The notes under the pieces: model-generated
Seen by the model: only the letters and a program-made list of their open reading frames with translations
Database searches by the model: none
Told to the model about the DNA's origin: nothing
In this document: piece after piece, positions 7,937-18,200 of the stretch
Layout: every line of letters starts with the position of its first letter
Position numbering within the stretch: the first letter of the stretch is position 1
Made by a program: the position numbers and the translations under genes
Origin: a virus
Direction: 5' to 3' (one strand)
Length of the DNA stretch: 20,587 bases
Virus record (IMG/VR): IMGVR_UViG_3300010885_013397
Span: 1 to 20,587 of that record

Positions 7937-8425
7937 TTAGAATTCTAAGATTGCGTAATCATAAGCTATTGATAATTCAATTGTTGCTGGTTCGTTTGAA
8001 TCAAATGCAACATCTCCGAAGTTTGCACTTAAGATAAATGCTCCTTTGATTTTCCATTGTTCAATTTTATCACCAACTGGTCCTAACATATAGAAATCCA
8101 AGTCTTTTTTGTAGAAATCAGCGTATCCATCTCTACCAGTAATTGATTCATGTGATAATCTCACCCACTCCATTACCTTTTGTGCTCCAGAAGGAACAAT
8201 TGGGTCATAAAGAGTGATTGTGATATCTTGCCACTCACCTTTACCTTTTAATTTTCTTTTAACGTTGATGTGGTCTAACACAACAGGCTCAAAAGTAATT
8301 GTTGGTCTTTGTGCTGCTTTAACTAAGTATGAATCAATACCATCGATTTGCATTACAAATCTATTTTTCATCTTAGGTTCGAAGTTCGTATAGAACATCT
8401 TATCAAACTCTAATATTTCTGCCAT
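7937..8425 (-). CDS. Tail tube protein (T4 gp19-like)
   Basis: A 162-aa protein starting MAEILEFDKMFYTNFEPKMK; T4 gp19 is 163 aa. The sequence follows the tail-tube family: an N-terminal FEPKMKNRFVMQIDGIDSYLVKA strand segment, a central KGEWQDITITLYDP, then MEWVR and a C-terminal FGDVAFDSNEPATIELSIAYDYA, a form typical of gp19-type tube subunits. It polymerises as hexameric rings inside the sheath. The ATG at 8423-8425 is preceded by AAGGAATAAAA, a modest Shine-Dalgarno. It follows the sheath gene by 51 bases with no terminator between them and is followed by a strong terminator, consistent with a high-level sheath-tube transcript. Confidence 0.93.
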   Translation of the reverse strand: MAEILEFDKMFYTNFEPKMKNRFVMQIDGIDSYLVKAAQRPTITFEPVVLDHINVKRKLKGKGEWQDITITLYDPIVPSGAQKVMEWVRLSHESITGRDGYADFYKKDLDFYMLGPVGDKIEQWKIKGAFILSANFGDVAFDSNEPATIELSIAYDYAILEF

Positions 8426-8476
8426 TTTTATTCCTTTTTATTATATTAATAAATATCTAATTCCTTTATTTTCGTA

Positions 8477-10801
8477 TTATGCTGTAAAACTTGCTCCAGT
8501 TGGTAAGATGTTGAAATCTATTACGATAAATTCCGCCGTCTTAGCCGGTTGTAAGAAAATTTGTCCTGCTAATATGTTTCTATCAATTACATCAGGTGTA
8601 TTGTTAGATTCGTCCATTACTACTCTGAAAGCGTATAAACCTTGTCTTTGTTGAACTGCCTCTAAATAAGGGTTCACAGTGTTTAAGAATCTTTGACGAG
8701 TTGTAGATGTGTTTTGTTCGAATACTAAGTAACGAGATGTTGAAGCGATAAACTTCTTAAGAACAATAAGTAATCTTCTAACATTGATTCTATCTAAAGC
8801 AGATGCCTTATCTTGCAATGTTTTTTGTCCAAATGCTACAATACCTTGTCCAGGGAATGCTGCGATTGGGTTTACTTTATTCTCATATAGAGTATCTCTT
8901 TCAGAATGTGTTAATCTATTCAATACACTAACTGCTCCACTAATACCACCTCTATTCAAACCAGCTGGTGCGAACCATTCTGCTGCTAATCTATCATTAG
9001 AAGCGAATACAGCCGGCATCAATACTGATGGAGGAACTGAAGTTAATTTGTTTGTGTTGTTATCAACCGTCTTAACCCAAGGGTAATAAGTTGCTACATA
9101 GTTTGAATCTACTGCATTTGCTTGCTCAGTTGCTTCAGTAATTGTATCAGCGTAATCATTGAAATCAGCGATATAAAAACAATCTTGTCTATCTTCAACC
9201 ATATCAATTACCTTAGAAGTAATAGATGGGTGTAAGCTTCTTACAATACCAGGAGTTGCTACTAAGTTAATATCCCACTCATCAGGATTAGATACAGCAT
9301 TAATTGCTTTGTAATAAGCCGTTGTACCTACTGATGTTCCATTTGAACAGTTAAATCCTTGCGTATTTGCTGCTCCCCAACCAGCTTCACCAGCCTTAGC
9401 TTTTTTAGTTGTTGGGTTCATTCCATCATATCCTTTTTGGAATCCTAATACAAATTGTCTTTTAACCATATCAACTGCAGATGAACCTGTCATTTGATAT
9501 GATAATTGAGAATCAAATGCAAATATTACATTTGCTCCAACTTCTGCACTAGCAGGAATTGGTTTTAAATAATTTCTATTATCATATTCACCAAAATCAA
9601 ATCCACTATAATATATTGGAGATGATGATGTATTATCAGTTGAACCAGTTTGGAATACTACTGCAGGTATTTGTCCTGCATAAGTTGTATTATTACAATA
9701 GATAGGGTTTACATATGCATCATGTCCAAATGGTGCTGCTGAAATTGGGTATGAACCTGCATCAGCTACTTCAACTCTTATATATTTTGATTTGTTTGAG
9801 TAATCACCATTTTCAGTAATTTTACCATCTGAATCGATAGTAATATATCTGTCACCAATTCTTCTAGCTATATAGTTAGTAGATGTTGGGTCTAAATTTA
9901 CATTATTGTAAGTTTCAATTACACTCTTTCTCTTATCAGTATCAGAATAACTTCTAATAGTTACAGTGAATACAGAATAATCAGTTGCTCCATCTTCACC
10001 AGCTGCCTTAACATTTGAAATACCAACTTTATATTTTGTATTATAAACATCACCATGTCCTAATGTATGGAATCTGAAAAGATTGCTTCTTAAATTATTA
10101 GTATCTTTTTGAGAAACTACCCAAGGAGTACTTGCTTTAGAAAATGCATCATCACCACCATTTGTATAATCTTGTGTAGGTAAAACTACTCTAGTAATTA
10201 CAATATTACTATTAGTAGAACCAGTATAATTACCAGCTAAAGTTTCGTAATAGTTGTAAACATATGCAGCTTTAGAACCAAATGGAGATTCACCAAATAC
10301 ATCTGCTAAATCATTTGTATCTACTGGTAAAATAGATGCAGATACAGTACCAACACCAGAACCAGATAATGCAAATGAACCATCTAATGCTAAGTTACTA
10401 GTCACACTTGCTCCAGTAAAACCATAATTCTGATATCCAGTTGATGTAGAGTATAATACTCCAATCAATTTAGTACCTAGTGCACCATTTTCTGAACCAC
10501 TAGCGAATATTGCTAAAGGAGCTGATTGAGTATAACCTCCAGTTCCAGCTACTCTTACTACAGTTGCCTGTCCAGCTTCCTGTAAATATTTTTGTACTGC
10601 ATATTCAGTATAATAAGTTCCATCAGGTGTTCCGAAGATATCTTCAAATTCTGATTGAGTTCTCACAATGGTTGGAACGAATGCAGGTCCTTGCTTAAAA
10701 GGTCCTATAAATGCTGCTCCAATCTCTCCTACTCCTTGCGCTAAGAAGGATAGGTCATTTTCTCTTGTGAATACGCCGGGTGATACGATTCTTTCTGCCA
10801 T
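8477..10801 (-). CDS. Contractile tail sheath protein (T4 gp18-like)
   Basis: A 774-aa protein starting MAERIVSPGVFTRENDLSFL. The N-terminal SPGV-x-x-x-E motif (residues 7-14), then GEIGAAFIGPFKQGPAFVP and an EFEDIFG segment, are hallmarks of phage sheath proteins. The C-terminal ~200 residues are conserved-looking: GLNRGGI, NRLTHSERDTLYENKVNPI, GIVAFGQKTLQ, INVRRLLIVLKKFI, RQRFLNTVNPYLEAVQ and AEFIVIDFNILPTG. This C-terminal domain forms the inner ring around the tube. The protein is about 115 aa longer than T4 gp18 (659 aa). The extra length is probably in the Ser/Thr/Asn-rich outer domain at about 100-480, which is typical of surface-exposed sheath insertions. Its 147-bp upstream region holds a long hairpin, a candidate promoter and an A-rich leader. 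Confidence 0.95.
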   Translation of the reverse strand: MAERIVSPGVFTRENDLSFLAQGVGEIGAAFIGPFKQGPAFVPTIVRTQSEFEDIFGTPDGTYYTEYAVQKYLQEAGQATVVRVAGTGGYTQSAPLAIFASGSENGALGTKLIGVLYSTSTGYQNYGFTGASVTSNLALDGSFALSGSGVGTVSASILPVDTNDLADVFGESPFGSKAAYVYNYYETLAGNYTGSTNSNIVITRVVLPTQDYTNGGDDAFSKASTPWVVSQKDTNNLRSNLFRFHTLGHGDVYNTKYKVGISNVKAAGEDGATDYSVFTVTIRSYSDTDKRKSVIETYNNVNLDPTSTNYIARRIGDRYITIDSDGKITENGDYSNKSKYIRVEVADAGSYPISAAPFGHDAYVNPIYCNNTTYAGQIPAVVFQTGSTDNTSSSPIYYSGFDFGEYDNRNYLKPIPASAEVGANVIFAFDSQLSYQMTGSSAVDMVKRQFVLGFQKGYDGMNPTTKKAKAGEAGWGAANTQGFNCSNGTSVGTTAYYKAINAVSNPDEWDINLVATPGIVRSLHPSITSKVIDMVEDRQDCFYIADFNDYADTITEATEQANAVDSNYVATYYPWVKTVDNNTNKLTSVPPSVLMPAVFASNDRLAAEWFAPAGLNRGGISGAVSVLNRLTHSERDTLYENKVNPIAAFPGQGIVAFGQKTLQDKASALDRINVRRLLIVLKKFIASTSRYLVFEQNTSTTRQRFLNTVNPYLEAVQQRQGLYAFRVVMDESNNTPDVIDRNILAGQIFLQPAKTAEFIVIDFNILPTGASFTA

Positions 10802-10820
10802 TTTATTTCTACAATTTGTA

Positions 10821-10833
10821 TTTTAAGTTTGTA
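10821..10833 (-). promoter_or_regulatory. Leader element TACAAACTTAAAA (copy 2, sheath gene)
   Basis: The coding strand carries the same 13-mer as in the gp26-like leader (7841-7853), here 19 bases upstream of the sheath ATG. An exact match in two short AT-rich leaders is suggestive but could be partly compositional. Confidence 0.3.
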
Positions 10834-10844
10834 ATTAAGAAAGT

Positions 10845-10868
10845 CCTATATAATTACCTATATAAATA
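10845..10868 (-). repeat. Tandem 12-mer in the sheath leader, containing the TATTTATA element
   Basis: The coding strand reads TATTTATATAGG directly followed by TAATTATATAGG, two 12-mers differing at one base. The first contains the octamer TATTTATA (10861-10868) shared with three other gene starts. It lies between the hairpin at 10875-10922 and the sheath ATG, so a promoter or activator-binding role is plausible. Confidence 0.4.
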
Positions 10869-10874
10869 TAAAGA

Positions 10875-10922
10875 AAATGTCCAAAACACAAATTTGTTTA
10901 TAAATAAGTGAATTGGACATTT
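10875..10922 (-). terminator. 48-nt symmetric hairpin between the small-gene block and the sheath (probable terminator)
   Basis: The outer 10-bp stem pairs 10875-10884 with 10913-10922 (coding strand AAATGTCCAA and its complement). Inside, a 2x2 mismatch, a 3-bp CAC/GTG stem, another 2x2 mismatch and a 4-bp AAAT/ATTT stem close a 6-nt loop. The minus strand then reads TTTTCTTTAT, a weak T-tract. It sits 27 bases after the stop of the gene at 10949. It is weaker in T-tract than the other two terminators, so an operator or processing site remains possible. Confidence 0.6.
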
Positions 10923-10948
10923 AAAGTTAATTATTATAATAATGGATA

Positions 10949-11353
10949 CTAAGCCCCACCATTACCATTAGGTCCGGTATAAACAGTAGGATTTGGTTTC
11001 CAAGGTAATTCATCTTCCAATAAATTAGAATAACTACCTCTTTTTGCCTGAATATCTTTATCAATTCTGCTTTGAATATGCTCCCAATAATTTGTTGCTC
11101 TATTTGAACCACTAACATGCTCTTTAATCCAACCAATTACTTGCTCTTCTGTTAATTCAGAAAATGGTATAAAACTACCAGTATTTATTGTATGTAAATC
11201 AAATGGAGTTGCACCATTAAATTCACCAGTAATATTATCACCAACCTCATCGGTTGCAGTTACAGTCCATTGTGTACCAATGATAGCATCACTAACATCA
11301 GTGCTGTTTCCTTTTCTAAGTCCTTTTACTTTCCATTCGTATGTATATCCCAT
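10949..11353 (-). CDS. Small tail-module protein with LTEEQVIGWIK signature
   Basis: A 134-aa protein starting MGYTYEWKVKGLRKGNSTDV. The N-terminal half is beta-rich (GTQWTVTATDEVGDNITGEF). The second half has FIPFSELTEEQVIGWIKEHV followed by helix IQSRIDKDIQ and a C-terminal LPWKPNPTVYTGPNGN. The LTxEQVIGWxK element followed by a helix and a terminal LPW is the pattern of a widespread family of short, uncharacterised phage/cyanophage tail-region proteins (I believe DUF7936, from memory). It is the last gene before the hairpin preceding the sheath. It starts 11 bases after the previous stop with an A-rich leader and no clear Shine-Dalgarno. Function unknown. Confidence 0.75.
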   Translation of the reverse strand: MGYTYEWKVKGLRKGNSTDVSDAIIGTQWTVTATDEVGDNITGEFNGATPFDLHTINTGSFIPFSELTEEQVIGWIKEHVSGSNRATNYWEHIQSRIDKDIQAKRGSYSNLLEDELPWKPNPTVYTGPNGNGGA

Positions 11354-11364
11354 ATATTTGTTTT

Positions 11365-11652
11365 TTAATTAGGTAAATGTCCTATTACTTTTAAATCAAA
11401 ACTTTCTGCCATTTGTTCTGCTAAATAATTATTACTTCCAGACCAAGAATTTAAAACATCAGATGGAACTTCCCATTGTCCGTTTGCAACAATTGTATCA
11501 GGTATTGCAACTGATTCTCTATTCGGGTCTCTATATCTAAGTTCGTATCTTAATATACAAATATCGTCTTGTAGACTGTAATTAAGTACGTTGGTAAATA
11601 TTATATTAATCTTTTTACCAAATGAGTTTATTTCTTCTATCTTTGTAATCAT
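11365..11652 (-). CDS. Hypothetical small structural-region protein (95 aa)
   Basis: A 95-aa protein starting MITKIEEINSFGKKINIIFT. It reads as a small beta-sheet protein (INIIFTNVLNYS, CILRYELRYRD) with a C-terminal AEQMAESFDLKVIGHLPN. A central WEVPSDVLNSWSGSNNYLAEQ stretch suggests a surface loop. There is no signal peptide or membrane segment, and I do not recognise the family. It lies between two other small genes with 36- and 11-base gaps, so all three are likely co-transcribed downstream of the fibre gene. The leader includes TATTTATT, a one-base variant of the TATTTATA element, about 17 bases before ATG. Confidence 0.7.
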   Translation of the reverse strand: MITKIEEINSFGKKINIIFTNVLNYSLQDDICILRYELRYRDPNRESVAIPDTIVANGQWEVPSDVLNSWSGSNNYLAEQMAESFDLKVIGHLPN

Positions 11653-11688
11653 ATTATTATGTTTTTAATAAATATTAATTTTTTTTAA

Positions 11689-12282
11689 TTACGAATTTGG
11701 TGTTTCAAGGTGACCAGCTTTTCTAGCTGCTATATCTTGGCTTAATTCAGTAGCGAATGGTCCATAACCAGCTGCGATTGTATGGTCATCAACTACGTTT
11801 TCTTCACCATATAATTTAACTAACTTATCTTTTAACATAGAATACCCAAATTCAAAAATATTATGAGCCTCCATAGTTGTCCAATCGGGAACTTTTAATG
11901 TAGTTTCATAAGTATGATTTTGCATTTCTATTGTACTCTCACTTACAGTATATGATTTCATTCTATCCCCACTACCTATTGTTTTTGTTACAATAGCTGT
12001 TGTAGGTGTTTCTTTTGGTACTGTTACAGTCTTTACTATTTCTCTAGATAAATCTACTCTAATTTCTTTACCAATTTCCAAACTCATACAAGTTAAATGA
12101 TTTGCCTTTCCATATGTACCAATATTAGAATCAGCTATAACAGCTTCTTCTTTTGTTTTATAGATATGAATATCAAATATACATTCTCCTGTTTTAACGA
12201 CTCTATATTCGTTTATTCTAATATAAGCGTTATTTGCTAAGCCTCTATCAGTTCCAATTGGTGTGTTTACTATTAATGCCAT
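11689..12282 (-). CDS. Hypothetical protein (197 aa) immediately downstream of the giant fibre
   Basis: A 197-aa protein starting MALIVNTPIGTDRGLANNAY. Residues 1-90 are beta-rich (AYIRINEYRVVKTGECIFDI) with an HIYKTKEEAVIADS segment. Then come Thr/Val-rich strands (IVKTVTVPKETPTTAIVTKT) and a C-terminal helical part with FEFGYSMLKDKLVKLYGEEN. It starts 3 bases after the fibre stop codon, so it is tightly coupled to fibre translation. A fibre-assembly or fibre-attachment role is possible from context only; no motif proves it. It has a low cysteine count, no signal peptide and no transmembrane segment. Confidence 0.75.
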   Translation of the reverse strand: MALIVNTPIGTDRGLANNAYIRINEYRVVKTGECIFDIHIYKTKEEAVIADSNIGTYGKANHLTCMSLEIGKEIRVDLSREIVKTVTVPKETPTTAIVTKTIGSGDRMKSYTVSESTIEMQNHTYETTLKVPDWTTMEAHNIFEFGYSMLKDKLVKLYGEENVVDDHTIAAGYGPFATELSQDIAARKAGHLETPNS

Positions 12283-12285
12283 AAA

Positions 12286-15200
12286 TTATTTGTTTTCTAA
12301 ATCTTCTACTCTATGTAATAAATATTCAATTTGTGCTTTTGTCATATTAATTTCATTTCTTAATTCTTTAACCGATTGTACAAGTACAGGTACTAACGAT
12401 TCCATAGAAAGTGTTAATAATCCACTCTTTTCATCAGTTCTTACCAATGTAGGGAATACTTCTCTAACGTTTTGAGCAGTAAAGCCCATTTTCATTATAG
12501 TATCTTCTACAAATTCTGGGTCTACTGAGTGCATTTTGTATGTGTAGTAAATAGGTGTTAAAGTATCTACTTTATCAAGCACATCGGTAATTACACCATG
12601 TATATTTTTTACACTAGCATCAGAGTATCCAGACCAACCATAATAATATGGATATAAAACCACACCACCATACGAACCACCACCACATAACATATAAATT
12701 GAGTTATATCCATCAGTTTGCATTACATTATTGTATCCTCCAGATGAACGATAGTAAATACCAAATCCACTTTGGAAATCAATATTACCATCTGAACCAT
12801 AATTTAAATTAAGGAATCTACGGAATCTAGAACCACCTCTCTCTACGTTAAATGCAATAAATCCATAAGTTGTAGAATCGAAAGAAGCACAGTTATTAGG
12901 TCTACTATAATAGAATGTCCATCCAAATTGCTGATTGTAAATACCACCATTACCACTTTCAAACATTACGTTGTTGTGATATCCAGAAGGGTCATTAAAG
13001 TTATGTCCACCATATCCACTACGATAGTTACCAAAAGATTCCCAAGGGGTATATGATGATTGGAAGTTACTTCTAAAGTGCCCACCATATGATTGTTGGT
13101 ATAAACCACCACCGCCTTGGTTTCTAAACCAACCATTTGCATAAACCTCTTGGAATGTAGGACCTGAATCCGTTCTTACGTTTTGATTCATATAGTTGGA
13201 CATCCAACCCATATATGCGTTCCAATAGTTACCATCTTCTGCAAAATAGTGTCTATCGTTACCATCAGTTCTTCTAAAAATAAAGTAACCACCACTTCTT
13301 TGTTGGAAATATAAATGGGCACTATGCCATTGAATCTTATTATATTCTCCTGTCCATCCACCCATATCACTATATAACATATAACCTGGTCTGATGTAAT
13401 GGTTATTTGTATATACTGCATTAAGACTTGAAGTGCCATTAGGGTCGGAATAATATCCAGTATCATTTCTATCGTAGTAGATATATGCTCTTACATCATC
13501 TGCATAAGTAACACGATACAATTCCATATGGGCGTTACCATATTCAATACGAATCTGCCAGTTACCAGAGTTATTTAATAGACCAAATCCACTACCATCC
13601 CAATATAGATAACCTCTTAAATCAGATTCATAGTTGTTATACATTACAACACCACCATATCCATATCCACCACCGGCTGCTTTCCAATATCCATTATTGG
13701 TGTACCAGTGCATTCCTCTACTTTGATTGTAAAGTCCGTGTCCGTTTGTGTTATTTCTAAACCATCCGTTTACATATAAATCATAGAAAGTAGGATTCGC
13801 ATCAGTTCTTACGTTTTGATTCATATAGTTGGACATCCAACCCATATATCTATTCCAATAGTTTCCATCTCTAGCAAATTGGTGAGATTCTAAACCATCA
13901 CTACCATATCTCATAATATGATAACCATTATTAATTACCTGATAATATAAGTGAGAGCTATGCCATTGAATTTTATTATACTCACCAGTCCATCCACCGG
14001 TATCAGAATACAACATATAACCAGGATTAATGTAAGTATTGTTTACTGATAATGAGTTTAATCTAGTATCACCGTCACCACTTCCAAAATAATATCCACT
14101 ATTATTTCTATCGTAGTAAATTGTTGCGTATATTGCGTTTTCAACATACACAGGTCCACCAGCATACCAGTTAAGATATGTAGTGTATCCGTTTCTTGGG
14201 TCTAAGTGTAAGTTACCATTCGTTGTTACAACAGATGCCCAGCTATCTACTCTACCATTTGAACCAACATAAAGATAAGCGCCCCATGTTGGGTTAGGTC
14301 CATGTAATGTACCACCTCTAAATCTTCCAGCGTTACCACTATCATTAGGGTCTATATAATATCCACTATCATTTCTATCATAAAAAATATTTGAATAAAT
14401 AGCATCTACATATAAAGTACCTCCAGCATTATATGCTGATGTAAACACTCTATAACCATTCAAATACATATCATATACGTTGAAGTAGAAATTACTTCTA
14501 TCAGTATAAATGTGAGCGTGTCCAGAGTTAGCAGGTCCAAATTCAATATATCCATATGGAGTATTGTGTCTATAACCCCAACTACCTCCAGCTAAATAGT
14601 AATTACCATCACCATAATCCATTGATGATAGACGAGAACGTCCATTTGGATTTGCAAAGTATGCTGTATTTTCTTGGTCATAGAATATTGGTGCTCTCAT
14701 ATCACCATATGATATTGCTACACCATTTGTTGAGTTGATTGAGAATCTTAAATTATCACCACCAGTTGATGCATTTCTTTGAGTATTACTTTCACCAAAG
14801 AAACGGAAAATACCATGTGCATTATTTGTACCAAATGCAATACCATCGTAATACCAAATTTTGTGGTAGTTATCACCCTCAGCTCTTACTAATAAAGAAC
14901 CATCATTCAATACCATACCAACTGCACCACCTCTACTATTTGCACTCATTCCTGCTGTAATAGGACCTGATACATAAAGTCTACCATCATGGTCTAATCT
15001 CATTTTGGCAGTGCTCCAATCCGTACTTGCTACTCTTGAGGTGTACCAATAATGTGAGTGGTTTTCAGATGCAGTATTACCAATACTTCTCCAATGACCC
15101 GAATAATATCTTATATCATTACCATAACTACGAATCATACCATCGTATGCATCAGCAATTCCAAGCTCTAAAGAAGGATAATCACCAGTTCCTCCAAATT

Positions 15201-18200
15201 TTAAACCAACAGTTCCGTTTGCACCACCACCACTTTGTCCGTTTTGAATTCCTAAATACCATATACGGGAGTTACTATTAGGGTCTACAAAATAGCTGGT
15301 TGGGTCAGATGTATCTCTGAATATCGTACCATATACTTCACTTGATGCGTACATTGTACCACCAGTAAAAATACTATTGTTTGTTGCAAGACCAGGATAT
15401 GAGTTTGGTGCTATTTGTGCTGCTGTTGTAGAACCAGGGTCACCATAACTACCATCCCCTATAGTCCAACCAGGTGATTGATAGTTATCAGTCATTGCTA
15501 CATAAAGTGTACCACTATAATTTACATAAACTTGTAAATAATGAGTATCGTATGTACCAGTTCTTCTAATTCTAATTTCATTAAACACACCACCACCACT
15601 ATACCAAGACTTACCAAGCATTGTTATATCAGCAACTTGTCCAAATGATATACCAGCATTAAACTTCATTGAACCATGCAATCCACTTTCATAATCCCAA
15701 ACATGGAATGTAGCCATTTGTCTACTAGCACCATATGCAATAGTGTACCATCTACCAGCAGTAACACTAAATGATGCAGTATCAATTACCGACCAACCTT
15801 TAACACTCAATCCATTTAAATTTGATGTTGATGCTGGGTCTAAATAATATCCAGTATCATTTGAATCTTTAAATATTGTTGCTCTAAATTCAGAAGATGC
15901 CTCACTAATACCATTATTGTATGTTCTGAATTTCCAACTAAATGTACTGCCATCCCAAGTTCCTAACTGAACACCATTACCAGATGGATGTGATGAAATT
16001 GAAGTATATGCTGCGGTAACACCAATAGCATATCTATAAGATGAACCCATAGATAAGAATGGGAATGTTTCAGAACCATTTCCTAATTGTAATGCATATA
16101 AATTAGATGTACCACTATTAATATAATAAGTTGTACCACCTACATAAATTGTACCATCTGCTCTAAAGTTATATGGAGTATAAGTACCACTACTAAATTG
16201 ATTAGCTTGGTTTAATCTTAAATAAGAATCGGTTGTATCAAGTGCTTGCTTACTATTACCATAAAGATAGTTTGTAAAATATAATGAACTATTAAATGTA
16301 CCTTGATTAAATGTTACGTTATCAGATGTTCTAACATTTTGGTTCATTAAATAAACTTCAGTTGCACCTTGACCTGTATCAATTGTACCACTCAATGTTA
16401 TATTACCAGCACTTACCGAAAGGTTTCCACCAGTTACACTAACACCATTTGTAGCAGTAATTGCTGCGTATGTTACGTTATCAGTTGTTCTAACATACTG
16501 ATTCATATTGTATGCATATGGTGAATTGGCACTATCTAAAATAATGTACCAAGTTCCCCAAGATGTACCACTACCATATCTTCTCCATAAGTTACCATTA
16601 TCAGTATATGCTATATTGTATGCCCCACCACCACTAAAGTCAGTTGATGAACCATATTTTCTCCAATACATTACACCATTGTAAGTACCACCATCACTTA
16701 ATCCGTTTGTAGAGTTTGTTTTAAAATCAAATCTAACTACGTTATTAAATGATTGAGGAGTATCGTTTACAGCTCTAGTATCATTTGAATAAATATATGT
16801 TGTATATGTTGATGTTGTTGCTGAGTTTACGTTAAAGTTTGATGGATTCCATATATACATTGTTACACCATCATTAGTTCCCCAAACATAAGTTGGTTGC
16901 CCAGATTGTGCAGTATAGTTAAAATCTATGTTAGTTCCATCTGAACGTCTTGGATAAGCTCTAATATTCCATTGCCCACCATTATTTGTTACAACAGCGT
17001 AACCACCTACGTTTAATGCGTTTAGATTAGATGTACCACCATTTACATAATAAGTTGTACCACCACCTAAATAAACAGTAGTGTTTACATATAAGTTACC
17101 AGCTACAGAAGTATCTGCATCATGTACCCATTTACTATTTGATTCACTCCAATAAAATTGTCTTGTTGCGGATGCATTTCTTTTTACTTCAAAACCACTA
17201 TCAATTACAACAGGTGCACCCGAACCAGTTGCAAATGCTAATAATGTAATAATATTATCATTAGCCTGAACAGTTGTTGTGTTCAAATATGTCGTTGTAC
17301 CACTAACAGTTATATTACCTGTAATTATTGCATTACCGGCTACTGTCAATGTACTACCATCAAATCTTAAATTACTTTCAACGGTTGCGTTTGGTGCAGT
17401 TCCATCTAATGTGATTACACCATTATCAGTTGTACCAGTTAATGATAATAACCCCGATGTACCACCACTACCTGATGAACCACCAGAGCCACTTGTACCT
17501 CTTGTTCCCGAAGAACCACCACTACCTGCTGTGCCGGCTGTACCACCACTACCAGATGTACCCGATGAGCCGGCTGTACCCGATGTACCACCACTACCAG
17601 CTGAACCGCTTGTACCCGCACTACCAGCTGAGCCGCTTGTTCCAGAAGTTCCCGATGAGCCACCACTACCACTAGTACCGGTTGAACCCGATGTACCTGC
17701 TGAGCCGCTTGTACCAGCTGAACCTGATGTACCTGCTGAGCCGCTTGTGCCGGCTGAACCTGATGTACCTGCTGAGCCGCTTGTACCACCTGAGCCGCTT
17801 GTACCAGTTGAACCCGATGTTCCTGCTGAGCCGCTTGTGCCAGTTGTTCCCGAAGAACCTGCTGAGCCGCTTGTGCCAGCCGAACCAGCAGAACCTGTTG
17901 TACCAGCCGAGCCAGCACTTCCGCTTGTTCCACTACTTCCACCACTTCCAGAAGTTCCCGATGTGCCACCACTTCCAGAAGTTCCTGATGAACCAGCAGA
18001 ACCTGCCGAGCCACCACTACCAGTTGAACCTGATGTACCAGCAGAACCTGCCGAGCCAGTTGAACCAGCGCTTCCGCTTGAACCTGCTGACCCCGTTGAG
18101 CCTGATGAACCACCACTTCCAGTTGTACCAGCAGTGCCCGCACTTCCACTACTTCCCGATGTGCCGCTTGTGCCGGATGAACCTCCACTTCCAGATGAAC

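Noticed and set aside
10927-11136. A 69-codon minus-strand open frame overlapping the 134-aa gene
   Set aside because: It lies in another frame within the 134-aa gene, which has the recognised LTEEQVIGWIK signature; no leader or protein-like composition.
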